From Gammaproteobacteria bacterium (lineage in GTDB: Bacteria; Pseudomonadota; Gammaproteobacteria; HTCC5015), in NCBI GenBank assembly GCA_020630145.1, contig JAHDBX010000001.1:14050-24029 (forward strand): a DNA stretch of 9,980 bases, given 5' to 3'. Made by a program: the position numbers and the translations under genes. The notes beneath the pieces were generated by a model, which was given only the letters and a program-made list of their open reading frames with translations, had not been told where the DNA came from and did no database searches. Shown here piece after piece: positions 1 to 6,939 of this stretch. How positions within the stretch are numbered: position 1 is the first letter of the stretch; the number at the start of each line of letters is the position of its first letter.

Positions 1-2
1 CA

Positions 3-533
3 GGCCGTACAGCAGCCAGTTTATTGGCTAAATTTATTTCACCCGTGCAACAAAAGACAAAGCAAAAAGTTGCGGTTGTGGCGGGTTCAATGATGTTGCT
101 AGATCATATGCAGCGTCGACAGGGTTTTGAGCAGGTTATTCGCTCGGAATATCCCGAACTAGATATTTTGCCTATAGTAGAAGGCCATGATGATAGTGTT
201 TTAACCGAGCAGTTGTTAGATGCGTTGTTTGAGCAGCACCCAGATATTACGGGCTTGTATAGCCTTGCGGCCGCCACGGAAGGTGTTGTGGCGTCATTAA
301 CTAAGCGCCAACGGGCGAATAAAGTTTGTACTATTGCGCATGACTTGGTGGAAGTTACCCGTGCCGGTTTAATGGATGGTACATTTGATGCCATTATTAA
401 TCAGGATCCTGCTCATCAAGTGCGTAGCGCTGTGAGAGTGGTTAGAGCTTTAGCGGATAATGTGCCTATTTCAAATGGCAAAGAAAGGATTCGCATAGAT
501 AATTATTTACGGGATAGTTTGCCTGATGCGTAA
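3..533 (+). CDS. LacI-family transcriptional regulator, C-terminal ligand-binding part (5' partial)
   Basis: This is the sugar-sensing domain of a LacI/GalR-type repressor, presumably controlling the adjacent xylose genes. The frame is open to the left edge of the window, so the N-terminal helix-turn-helix and first part of the periplasmic-binding-protein fold are missing. About 176 codons are present, roughly half of a usual 330-350 aa family member. Visible landmarks are a strand VAVVAGS followed by a GFEQVI helix, an EGHDD turn, a LLDALFEQHPDITGLYSL segment (the 'number of sites and what they name' region typical of this fold), and a late DAIINQDPAHQ motif resembling the ligand-pocket region of LacI-type domains. 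A TTG at 24 is in frame but should not be taken as the start, because homologous-looking codons (GRTAASLL) precede it. It lies 66 bp upstream of xylB in the same direction. The ligand is inferred from context to be xylose or a derivative; the sequence alone does not show it. Confidence 0.85.
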   Translation, partial: GRTAASLLAKFISPVQQKTKQKVAVVAGSMMLLDHMQRRQGFEQVIRSEYPELDILPIVEGHDDSVLTEQLLDALFEQHPDITGLYSLAAATEGVVASLTKRQRANKVCTIAHDLVEVTRAGLMDGTFDAIINQDPAHQVRSAVRVVRALADNVPISNGKERIRIDNYLRDSLPDA

Positions 534-538
534 ACTTT

Positions 539-566
539 CTGACAAACATTGCTTGAGGCAAATTAT
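539..566 (+). promoter_or_regulatory. Possible promoter with embedded inverted repeat upstream of xylB
   Basis: The 66-bp gap before xylB contains CTGACA (539-544), a 5/6 match to the -35 consensus. It is followed after 16 bp by AATTAT (561-566), a 4/6 match to the -10 consensus. Between them lies TTGCTTGAGGCAA (549-561), whose ends TTGC/GCAA are inverted. A repressor bound between -35 and -10 would be a classical LacI-family arrangement. The -10 is weak and the region is AT-rich, so this is a suggestion only. A GAGGT ribosome-binding site follows at 586-590, 9 nt before the xylB ATG. Confidence 0.3.
549..561. promoter_or_regulatory. Inverted repeat TTGCT-TGA-GGCAA, candidate operator (copy 1)
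   Basis: This short inverted repeat after the regulator gene is followed by AATTA. The same ends and the same AATTA follow-on occur after xylB at 2051-2062, and a third version with a longer spacer lies at 2089-2107. Recurrence in two intergenic gaps flanking xylB suggests a binding site for the local LacI-type regulator or a small RNA hairpin. The arms are only 4-5 bp and the spacing differs between copies, so chance is not excluded. Confidence 0.3.
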
Positions 567-599
567 GTTTTCTTTACCCCAAAATGAGGTACGTACATC

Positions 600-2045
600 A
601 TGTATTTAGGTATAGATGCCGGTACTTCATCGATTAAAACCGTTTTAATCAATGACGAGCAGCATATTGTTGCTAGTGCTAGTGAGGCCTTAGAGCTTAA
701 GCGGCCGCAACAAGGTTGGTCTGAACAGCGCCCGGAAGATTGGTGGGAAGCAACGTGTAAAACTATCGATACCATCAGTCATTCTCATGCTAGTGATATT
801 AAACAGTTACGTGGCATAGGTTTATCGGGGCAAATGCATGGCGCAACTTTGCTTGATAAGCAAAACGAAATAATACGCCCAGCTATATTATGGAATGATG
901 TTCGTTCGGGGCAGGAATGTAAGGATATAGAAGAGGCTTGTCCAGAAAGCCGTACCATTGCTGGCAATATTGCTATGGCCGGTTTTACCGCGCCTAAGTT
1001 GGCATGGTTGCGTAAGCACGAGCCAGAAAACTTTGAACGAATTGCAAAAGTACTTTTGCCTAAAGATTATCTCCGTTTTTGCTTAAGTGGTGAGTATGTA
1101 TCTGATATGTCAGATGCCTCTGGCACTTTATGGCTGGATGTGGGCAAAAGACAATGGTCTGATGCGCTTTTGAGTGCAACAGGTTTATCTCGAGAACATA
1201 TGCCTACCTTGGTAGAAGGTAGCGAATTTTCTGGTTATTTGCATAAAAACTTGCAACAGCGTTGGGGTATTACGCAGCCTGTCATTATAGCGGGTGGTGG
1301 TGGCGACAATGCGGCTTCTGCCTGTGGTATGGGCACAGTTTCAAGTGGAAATGCATTTATTTCTTTAGGCACATCAGGTGTCTTGTTTGTGACTAACCAG
1401 CACTTTTTACCCAACACCGACAAAGCAGTACACGCATTTTGTCATGCTCTTCCGAATGTGTGGCACCAGATGGGCGTAATACTCAGTGCTACAGATAGTT
1501 TGCAATGGTTGTCTTCAGTTACTGGACAAACGGTTGCTGAGTTATCTGCTCAAGTATCTGAGAACATTACCGCTACCGAGACAATATTCCTCCCTTATCT
1601 TGGTGGTGAACGTACACCTCATAACGACCCTCACGCACGAGGTGCATTTGTCGGTTTGGGTCATTTAAGTACACCACAAAGTTTAACGCAGTCTGTTATG
1701 GAAGGCGTTGCTTTTGCTTTTCGTGATAGTCATGAAGCGTTGTTGGAAACAGGTACAGATTTTGAGTCAGCTCTGGTAACAGGTGGTGGTGCACGATCGA
1801 AAGCATGGCTCACTATATTGGCATCTGTTTTAAATCGTTCCATAGAAGTTCCAGAAAATAGTGATGTAGGTGCGGCTTTAGGCGCTGCTCGTTTGGCGAT
1901 ATGTGCTAGTGATAATGCTTCACCGGTAGATGTGTGTATGCAACCCGCGATTAAAAAAGTGGTTGAACCCAATGCCGAGCTTGTATCGGCATATAAAGAT
2001 AGTTATGAACGCTTTAGTAGCTTGTATTCGAAACTAAAGCGATAA
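600..2045 (+). CDS. xylB: Xylulokinase
   Basis: Cytoplasmic FGGY-family kinase that phosphorylates D-xylulose with ATP to D-xylulose 5-phosphate, feeding the pentose phosphate pathway. At 481 aa it matches the usual length of about 480-500. The first FGGY domain opens with the phosphate-binding GIDAGTSSIK (residues 4-13). GLSGQMHG (74-81) carries the Met-His pair that contacts xylulose in XylB, and ILWNDVRS (96-103) follows. The catalytic base is expected at Asp236 in GGGGDNAASACGMG (232-245). The second domain has the adenosine-binding SLGTSGV (255-261), PYLGGERTPHNDP and VTGGGARSKAW. All key residues are present and nothing looks broken. The ATG at 600 is supported by GAGGT at 586-590. xylA follows after 92 bp in the same direction, the classic catabolic pairing. 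Substrate assignment rests on the xylulokinase-specific motifs plus the neighbouring isomerase. Confidence 0.95.
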   Translation: MYLGIDAGTSSIKTVLINDEQHIVASASEALELKRPQQGWSEQRPEDWWEATCKTIDTISHSHASDIKQLRGIGLSGQMHGATLLDKQNEIIRPAILWNDVRSGQECKDIEEACPESRTIAGNIAMAGFTAPKLAWLRKHEPENFERIAKVLLPKDYLRFCLSGEYVSDMSDASGTLWLDVGKRQWSDALLSATGLSREHMPTLVEGSEFSGYLHKNLQQRWGITQPVIIAGGGGDNAASACGMGTVSSGNAFISLGTSGVLFVTNQHFLPNTDKAVHAFCHALPNVWHQMGVILSATDSLQWLSSVTGQTVAELSAQVSENITATETIFLPYLGGERTPHNDPHARGAFVGLGHLSTPQSLTQSVMEGVAFAFRDSHEALLETGTDFESALVTGGGARSKAWLTILASVLNRSIEVPENSDVGAALGAARLAICASDNASPVDVCMQPAIKKVVEPNAELVSAYKDSYERFSSLYSKLKR

Positions 2046-2050
2046 AGATT

Positions 2051-2062
2051 TTGCTGCGGCAA
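2051..2062. promoter_or_regulatory. Inverted repeat TTGCT-GC-GGCAA, candidate operator or small hairpin (copy 2)
   Basis: TTGCTGCGGCAA lies 6 bp after the xylB stop codon and is followed by AATTA, just as copy 1 at 549-561 is. The ends TTGC/GCAA are perfectly inverted around TGCG. No T-run follows, so it does not look like a terminator. It could be an operator for the upstream LacI-family protein or a weak hairpin. Confidence 0.3.
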
Positions 2063-2088
2063 ATTAATAGTAAATGACATTAATTGTT

Positions 2089-2107
2089 GTTGCTGATATG
2101 TGGCAAC
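2089..2107. promoter_or_regulatory. Inverted repeat GTTGC-9-GCAAC upstream of xylA, candidate operator (copy 3)
   Basis: GTTGC and GCAAC form 5-bp inverted arms separated by 9 nt. The inner bases again read TTGCT...GGCAA as in the copies at 549 and 2051, but with a 7-nt core. The site ends 30 bp before the xylA start. Very weak -35/-10-like hexamers (TTGTTG at 2087-2092 and TATGAA at 2111-2116, 18 bp apart) would place it in a promoter spacer. The ribosome-binding site AGAGG lies at 2123-2127. Confidence 0.3.
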
Positions 2108-2137
2108 TGTTATGAATAATAAAGAGGTTAAGTCTCA

Positions 2138-3469
2138 ATGAGTATAGTGCTAGGTGATAAAGAATTTTTTCCTTCTGTTCCAGAAGTGTCTTATGAAGGT
2201 CGTGATTCGGATAACCCATTTGCATTCAAGTGGTATGACGCAAATAAAATAGTTGCGGGTAAACCAATGAAAGATTGGTTACGTTTCGCAGGGTGCTATT
2301 GGCATACTTTTTGTGGTCAAGGGCATGACCCATTTGGCCCAGGTACACAACACTTCGAATGGAATGCCTCATCAAATGTTCATAAACGTGCAACAGATAA
2401 GATGGATGCAGCATTTGAATTTTTTACAAAAATGCAACTTCCATACTATTGCTTTCATGACACGGATCTAATTGATGAAGAAAATTCAAGTGTTGCTGAT
2501 TTCGAGAAAAAAATCGAATTTATTACTAACTATGCTGAGAAAAAGCAATCGGCATCCGGAGTAAAACTACTTTGGGGAACGGCTAATTTATTTAGTAACC
2601 CTCGTTATATGAATGGTGCTGGAACTAACCCGCACTTTCCAACCTTGGCACGAGCTGGTGCGCAATTAAAAATTGCTATTGATGCAACAATAAAATTACA
2701 CGGTGAAAACTATGTTTTCTGGGGTGGTCGTGAAGGTTATATTTCTTTGCTTAATACGAATATGAAGCAAGAACAGGATAACTTTGCTGCCTGGTTACAT
2801 ATGGCAAAAGACTATGCGCGTAAAAATGGTTTTGAAGGTGGTTTCTTAATTGAGCCAAAGCCGATGGAGCCAACTAAGCACCAATATGATTTTGATACGG
2901 CTACCGTGGCTGGTTTTTTAAATAAATATGGTTTAGCTGATGACTTTAAAGTCAATATTGAAGTTAATCATGCAACGCTTGCTAATCATACATTTCAACA
3001 TGAACTACAAGTAGCGGCCGATAACAATATTTTAGGTTCTATTGATGCTAATCGTGGCGATTACCAGAACTCGTGGGATACAGATCAGTTTCCAAATAAT
3101 ATCGCCGAAACAACAGAAGCGATGTTGGTTTTCTTGGAGGCAGGTGGCTTGCAAGGTGGTGGTGTTAATTTCGATGCAAAAACACGCCGCGAGTCAACCG
3201 ATATGGAAGATATTTTTCATGGACATATTGGTGGCATGGACACCTTTGCACGTTCATTAATTATTGCCGAAAAAATTATTACAGAATCACCTTATAGCGA
3301 TTTACGCAAAGCGCGTTATGAGACCTATCAATCTGGTAAAGGTAAAGAGTTTGCTGACGGTAAGATGAGCTTAGAAAAATTAGCCCAAATTGGCAGTGAA
3401 GTAGGTGAGCCAGAACAAATTTCAGGCAAGCAAGAGTTATTCGAAAATATTGTTAATCAATATATTTAA
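2138..3469 (+). CDS. xylA: Xylose isomerase (class II)
   Basis: Cytoplasmic, divalent-metal-dependent TIM-barrel enzyme that interconverts D-xylose and D-xylulose, the first intracellular step of the isomerase pathway. The length of 443 aa is close to the 440 aa of the E. coli enzyme and shows the long N-terminal extension of class II members. The active-site His107 and Asp110 lie in CFHDTDL. The metal ligands appear in order: Glu239 with Lys241 in LIEPKP, Glu275 and His278 in NIEVNHA, Asp303 in GSIDANRGD, Asp314 and Asp316 in WDTDQFP, and Asp346 in NFDAK. GGREGY (196-201) is also diagnostic. Every catalytic and metal residue is intact. The ATG at 2138 follows AGAGG (2123-2127) at 10 nt spacing. 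It sits between the kinase gene and the ABC importer genes, so the complete route from periplasmic xylose to xylulose 5-phosphate is encoded here. Confidence 0.97.
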   Translation: MSIVLGDKEFFPSVPEVSYEGRDSDNPFAFKWYDANKIVAGKPMKDWLRFAGCYWHTFCGQGHDPFGPGTQHFEWNASSNVHKRATDKMDAAFEFFTKMQLPYYCFHDTDLIDEENSSVADFEKKIEFITNYAEKKQSASGVKLLWGTANLFSNPRYMNGAGTNPHFPTLARAGAQLKIAIDATIKLHGENYVFWGGREGYISLLNTNMKQEQDNFAAWLHMAKDYARKNGFEGGFLIEPKPMEPTKHQYDFDTATVAGFLNKYGLADDFKVNIEVNHATLANHTFQHELQVAADNNILGSIDANRGDYQNSWDTDQFPNNIAETTEAMLVFLEAGGLQGGGVNFDAKTRRESTDMEDIFHGHIGGMDTFARSLIIAEKIITESPYSDLRKARYETYQSGKGKEFADGKMSLEKLAQIGSEVGEPEQISGKQELFENIVNQYI

Positions 3470-3501
3470 TGGAGCTAAACAGCTTTAAGAACATAGCCAA
3501 C

Positions 3502-3528
3502 TGGGTTAAGGCGGAAAGTATTAACCCA
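3502..3528 (+). other. Intergenic hairpin between xylA and xylF
   Basis: TGGGTTAA (3502-3509) and TTAACCCA (3521-3528) are perfect 8-bp inverted arms around an 11-nt loop, 32 bp after the xylA stop. No uridine run follows directly, so it is unlikely to be a simple intrinsic terminator. It may be an mRNA-stabilising or processing stem, or a protein-binding palindrome. The rest of the 153-bp gap is AT-rich, with no convincing promoter, and ends in the xylF ribosome-binding site GGAG at 3612-3615. Confidence 0.5.
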
Positions 3529-3622
3529 ACAGTAACATCAGGTCGTTGAGAGTACTTGGAAATATAGTTAATAAGTATTAGTGAGTATTTAAAGCGGTTT
3601 TTTTAATAATTGGAGTGAGAAA

Positions 3623-4657
3623 ATGAAAAAAATACTAATAGTAGTAATGGCATCAATAGTCTCTATGATGTATGTATTAACTGCCGTAGCGGCAAAGCCA
3701 GTTATAGGGGTATCCTGGTCAAACTTTCAGGAAGAACGCTGGAAAACTGATGAGGCAGCGATTAAAAAAGTATTAGACAGAGCGGGTGCTGGTTACTTGT
3801 CTGCTGATGCTCAATCTTCACCATCAAAGCAGCTAACAGATGTTGAAAGCTTAATAGCGCAAGGTGCAACAGCACTTATTATTTTAGCGCAAGATTCAGC
3901 GGCTATTGGCCCTGCAATTGCAAAAGCAAGAGCGGAAGGTATTCCAGTTGTTGGTTACGACCGTTTAATTGAAGATAAATCAGCATATTACATTACTTTT
4001 GATAACGTTGAAGTGGGTCGTATGCAAGCGCGTGCTATCTTAAAAGCGCAACCAAAAGGTAACTATGTATTTATTAAAGGTTCAGCGGCAGATCCAAACG
4101 CAGACTTTCTACATGGTGGTCAACTAGAAGTGCTTAAAGAAGCAATGGATGCCGGTAGAATTAAAAATGTGGGTGAAGCATATACTGACTCATGGTCGCC
4201 TGCTAATGCACAACGTAACATGGAACAAATCTTAACGAAGAATGATAACAACGTTGATGCTGTTGTTGCTTCTAATGATGGAACCGCTGGTGGTGTGGTT
4301 GCAGCTTTAGCCGCTCAAGGTATGGTTGTACCTGTATCTGGCCAAGATGGTGACCACGCTGCACTTAATCGTGTTGCTAACGGCTTGCAAACGGTGTCAG
4401 TATGGAAAGATGCACGCGCACTAGGCGCTAGAGCAGCTGAAGTTGCTGTGCAGTTATCAAATGGTACATCAATGGCTAACATCCCCGGCACTGTTAAGTT
4501 CAGCGGTGGCCCAAAAGGTGTAACTATGAATGCTACTTTCTTGTCGCCTGTGCCTATTACAAAAGATAACCTAGATGTAGTAATTAAAGCGGGTTGGATT
4601 AAAAAACAAGTTGCATGTCTTGGTGTGAAGAAAGGCACACTAGCTGCTTGTAATTAA
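3623..4657 (+). CDS. xylF: Periplasmic D-xylose-binding protein of ABC importer
   Basis: Exported sugar-binding protein that captures D-xylose and delivers it to the XylH/XylG importer. The first 24 residues are a signal peptide: a KK n-region, a hydrophobic core, and cleavage after AVAA. No lipobox is seen, so it should be soluble in the periplasm. The mature part is a type I periplasmic-binding fold closely resembling XylF: ERWKTDE (38-44), GYDRLI (111-116), [14 protein letters not shown] (123-136), [10 protein letters not shown] (215-224) and SGQDGD (239-244). At 344 aa it is slightly longer than E. coli XylF (330) because of a C-terminal tail with Cys332 and Cys343, the only mature cysteines, which probably form a disulfide. 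The start follows GGAG (3612-3615). A strong hairpin after the gene separates it from the membrane components, a common arrangement for keeping binding protein in excess. Xylose specificity is inferred from motifs and operon. Confidence 0.92.
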   Translation: MKKILIVVMASIVSMMYVLTAVAAKPVIGVSWSNFQEERWKTDEAAIKKVLDRAGAGYLSADAQSSPSKQLTDVESLIAQGATALIILAQDSAAIGPAIAKARAEGIPVVGYDRLIEDKSAYYITFDNVEVGRMQARAILKAQPKGNYVFIKGSAADPNADFLHGGQLEVLKEAMDAGRIKNVGEAYTDSWSPANAQRNMEQILTKNDNNVDAVVASNDGTAGGVVAALAAQGMVVPVSGQDGDHAALNRVANGLQTVSVWKDARALGARAAEVAVQLSNGTSMANIPGTVKFSGGPKGVTMNATFLSPVPITKDNLDVVIKAGWIKKQVACLGVKKGTLAACN

Positions 4658-4721
4658 TCACTATTTTATAGGTTTAACGATTAAATTAATTAAATCTAAT
4701 TGTTGACTATAATTATTAATA

Positions 4722-4752
4722 ACCTACCTACCCTCGTCTTGGGTAGGTAGGT
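4722..4752 (+). other. Strong 12-bp hairpin between xylF and xylH
   Basis: ACCTACCTACCC (4722-4733) and GGGTAGGTAGGT (4741-4752) are perfect 12-bp complementary arms with a 7-nt loop TCGTCTT, 64 bp after the xylF stop and 49 bp before the xylH start. The bases after the stem (CATATTATC) do not make a uridine run, so full termination is doubtful. More likely it protects the 3' end of the xylF message or partly terminates transcription, giving more binding protein than permease. The arms are themselves built of repeated ACCT/AGGT units. Confidence 0.7.
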
Positions 4753-4789
4753 CATATTATCAAAAACACACTACGTATTACATAAACTG

Positions 4790-4804
4790 AGGAGAATACC
4801 ATTG
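4790..4804 (+). promoter_or_regulatory. Strong ribosome-binding site deciding a TTG start for xylH
   Basis: AGGAG (4790-4794) sits 7 nt upstream of TTG at 4802-4804, an ideal spacing. The nearest in-frame ATG is at 4910-4912, inside the sequence leading into the first membrane segment, and has no comparable upstream site. The TTG is therefore the probable initiation codon. Confidence 0.75.
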
Positions 4805-6130
4805 AGTAATAGTAAGAGCGTTGGTAGCTCTGAAGCCAGTGATGAAACTCACCTTAAAGGTGAGCAGTCAAAAATTAAACGTTTTTTAGAAGCAACAGAA
4901 ATTGATGTGCGCATGCTAGGCATGATTGCAGCATTATTTATTATATGGTTGCTATTTAATTATTTTTCAGGAGGGCGATTTTTAACGCCTAGAAATTTGT
5001 GGAACCTAGCGGTACAAAGTGCCTCGATTACGATTATGGCAACCGGTATGGTTTTTATTATTGTTACACGAAACATTGACCTGTCAGTAGGTTCAATGTT
5101 GGGTGTAATAGCGATGATTATGGGTGTACTACAAGTTGAAATATTGCCACCTATATTAGGTTATGGGCATTGGTCAATTTGGATTATTACACTTGCTTTT
5201 GGTATAGCCGCAGGCGCGCTAATTGGTGCTGTGCAAGGTAGTGCGGTATCTTATTTAGGTGTACCAGCATTTATAGTAACCTTGGGTGGTTTGCTCGTAT
5301 GGCGAGGTGCGGCCTGGTGGGCTACCTCAGGCCGAACAGTTGCCCCTTTAGATGAAAACTTTGCATTAATGGGTGGCGGTATAGCCGGTTCAATAGGTTT
5401 TTGGCCGAGTTGGATTGTTGGCATTCTTGGCTGTTTTGTTGTTGTATATTTTATTCTTAATGGCCGTCGTCAACGTAAGCGTTTTAAGTTTCCTTTGCGC
5501 CCAATTTGGGCTGAGTGCTTAATGGGTGGAGCGGGTATAGCAGCAATATTAGGTGTTGTTGCGGTTGCAAATAGCTATTACTTACCAAAAAGAATAGCAG
5601 CCAAAATTGCAGAAGAACAAGGCATAGAGATACCAGTTGAAGGCTTGTTTATTTCTTATGGTTTACCTATACCACTTTTGATTAGTATTTTTATCGTCTG
5701 TGTTATGAGTTTTATTGCGAAGAAAACAACGATAGGCCGATATGTTTTTGCCTTTGGTGGCAACCCTGAGGCAGCTGAGCTATCGGGTATTAACACTAAA
5801 AAACTAACCATAACTATATTTATGATTATGGGAATTTTAACAGCTATAGCTGCATGTATAACCTCTGCACGTTTAAATGCTGCGACGAACTCTTTAGGTA
5901 TTTTAGATGAGCTACTTGTTATTGCGGCTGCGGTAATTGGTGGTACATCTCTTTCTGGTGGTGTTGGTACCATTGCTGGTGCGTTATTAGGTGCGCTAGT
6001 TATGCAGTCTTTGCAGTCAGGTATGGTTTTAGTGGGTGTTGATTCGCCGATGCAAAATATTGTTGTAGGCATAGTATTAGTTATTGCTGTATATATTGAT
6101 ACAGTTTACCGCAAGCGAACGGGGGTTTAA
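4802..6130 (+). CDS. xylH: Xylose ABC transporter permease
   Basis: Inner-membrane permease of the BPD_transp_2 (ribose/xylose/galactose type) family that forms the translocation channel for xylose delivered by XylF. The 442 residues start with a hydrophilic cytoplasmic tail of about 38 aa, then show about ten hydrophobic segments beginning at residue 39. Family landmarks are TRNIDLSVGSMLG (89-101), GVPAFIVTLGGLLVWRGAAWW (153-173) and, in the cytoplasmic loop that contacts the ATPase, FGGNPEAAELSGINTKKL (318-335). ARLNAATNSLGILDELLVIAA and GGTSLSGGVGT (380-390) follow. It is longer than E. coli XylH (393 aa) because of the N-terminal tail and an insertion at about 220-285 (basic RRQRKRFKF, then SYYLPKRIAAKIAEEQG), which seems to be a cytoplasmic/periplasmic loop addition. 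The ATPase gene starts immediately after its stop codon. Confidence 0.92.
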   Translation: MSNSKSVGSSEASDETHLKGEQSKIKRFLEATEIDVRMLGMIAALFIIWLLFNYFSGGRFLTPRNLWNLAVQSASITIMATGMVFIIVTRNIDLSVGSMLGVIAMIMGVLQVEILPPILGYGHWSIWIITLAFGIAAGALIGAVQGSAVSYLGVPAFIVTLGGLLVWRGAAWWATSGRTVAPLDENFALMGGGIAGSIGFWPSWIVGILGCFVVVYFILNGRRQRKRFKFPLRPIWAECLMGGAGIAAILGVVAVANSYYLPKRIAAKIAEEQGIEIPVEGLFISYGLPIPLLISIFIVCVMSFIAKKTTIGRYVFAFGGNPEAAELSGINTKKLTITIFMIMGILTAIAACITSARLNAATNSLGILDELLVIAAAVIGGTSLSGGVGTIAGALLGALVMQSLQSGMVLVGVDSPMQNIVVGIVLVIAVYIDTVYRKRTGV

Positions 6131-6913
6131 GTGATGAGTGAGCAATCTACTCCTTTAGTAGCAATGAAGAATATCTCTATATCATTTGGTGGTATACATG
6201 CCGTTGATGATGTTAGTGTGGATTTATTTCCAGGCGAAGTAGTTGGTCTACTTGGGCATAATGGTGCAGGTAAGTCGACATTAATTAAAATTCTTTCAGG
6301 CGTATATCAACGTACAGCTGGCCATATTGAAATTGATGGTAAGCAAATGGAGCTTAATAACCCAAGAGATGCAAAAGCGCTTGGCATAGAAACCATTTAT
6401 CAAACCTTAGCATTAGCAGATAATATTGATGCTGCGGCCAATTTGTTCCTAGGGCGTGAATTAAAAACATCAGTAGGTACATTAGATGATTTTGCAATGG
6501 AAGCAGAAACACGCAAAGTAATGAATCGTTTAAATCCACGGTTTAAAAAATTTAACGTGCCAGTTAAAGCGTTATCAGGTGGTCAACGACAATCTGTTGC
6601 AATAGCACGGGCACTGCATTTTAATGCGCGTATTCTTATTATGGATGAGCCAACCGCAGCCTTAGGTCCGCAAGAAACTCAAATGGTCAGTGACTTAATT
6701 TTAGAATTAAAAAGCCAAGGTATTGGTATATTCTTAATTAGTCATGATATTCACGATGTATTTGATTTGGCTGACCGTGTAGCCGTGATGAATAATGGTA
6801 AATTGGTAGGTTCGGCGAAAACGAGCGACATTACTAAAGATGAAGCTTTGGGTATGATTATTTTAGGTAAGTGCCCAGCAAACGCGATTCCTGGTTCCGG
6901 TGCAACTAATTAA
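6131..6913 (+). CDS. xylG: Sugar ABC transporter ATP-binding protein, single-domain (XylG-like)
   Basis: Cytoplasmic ATPase that powers the XylFH importer. All motifs of one ABC domain are intact (residues counted from the GTG at 6131): Walker [10 protein letters not shown] (42-50), Q-loop Gln91 in IYQTL, signature LSGGQRQ (148-154), Walker B ILIMDEP (168-174) and switch His205 in ISHD. E. coli XylG and RbsA are about 500 aa with two fused ABC domains. This one is 260 aa and no second domain follows, so it should work as a homodimer, like other single-domain sugar ATPases known in this transporter class. The start may be GTG at 6131, abutting the xylH stop, or ATG at 6134. GGGGGT at 6121-6126 serves either, and tight coupling to xylH is expected. 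The symbol is based on operon position; the half size makes it only an analogue of the E. coli protein. Confidence 0.88.
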   Translation: MMSEQSTPLVAMKNISISFGGIHAVDDVSVDLFPGEVVGLLGHNGAGKSTLIKILSGVYQRTAGHIEIDGKQMELNNPRDAKALGIETIYQTLALADNIDAAANLFLGRELKTSVGTLDDFAMEAETRKVMNRLNPRFKKFNVPVKALSGGQRQSVAIARALHFNARILIMDEPTAALGPQETQMVSDLILELKSQGIGIFLISHDIHDVFDLADRVAVMNNGKLVGSAKTSDITKDEALGMIILGKCPANAIPGSGATN

Positions 6914-6939
6914 TCATTGGTAAATATTGATCAATGATT
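6912..6939 (+). promoter_or_regulatory. Hairpin pairing the xylG stop region with the cytochrome start codon
   Basis: AATCATTG (6912-6919) and CAATGATT (6932-6939) are perfect 8-bp inverted arms around a 12-nt loop. The left arm overlaps the xylG TAA (6911-6913). The right arm contains the ATG (6934-6936) of the next gene, which has no good ribosome-binding site. A ribosome finishing xylG would open the stem, so translational coupling of the cytochrome gene to the transporter ATPase is a reasonable inference. Confidence 0.5.

Noticed and set aside
24..26. TTG as start of the regulator gene
   Set aside because: Family-like codons continue upstream to the window edge, and a start here would lack the DNA-binding domain; the gene is simply cut by the edge.
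4315..4638. 107-codon minus-strand open frame
   Set aside because: It is entirely within xylF and shows no family features; it is a shadow of the binding-protein gene.
4703..4713. Separate promoter for xylH (TTGACT and TATAAT)
   Set aside because: The two hexamers overlap and cannot act as a -35/-10 pair. No well-spaced partner was found for the TATAAT at 4708-4713 in this very AT-rich gap.
4722..4752. Intrinsic terminator after xylF
   Set aside because: The stem is strong but no uridine run follows, and xylH clearly belongs to the same system. It was kept as a hairpin without calling it a terminator.
5656..6072. 138-codon minus-strand open frame
   Set aside because: It lies wholly within xylH, is low-complexity (rich in I, P, A and T) and has no recognisable domain or ribosome-binding site.
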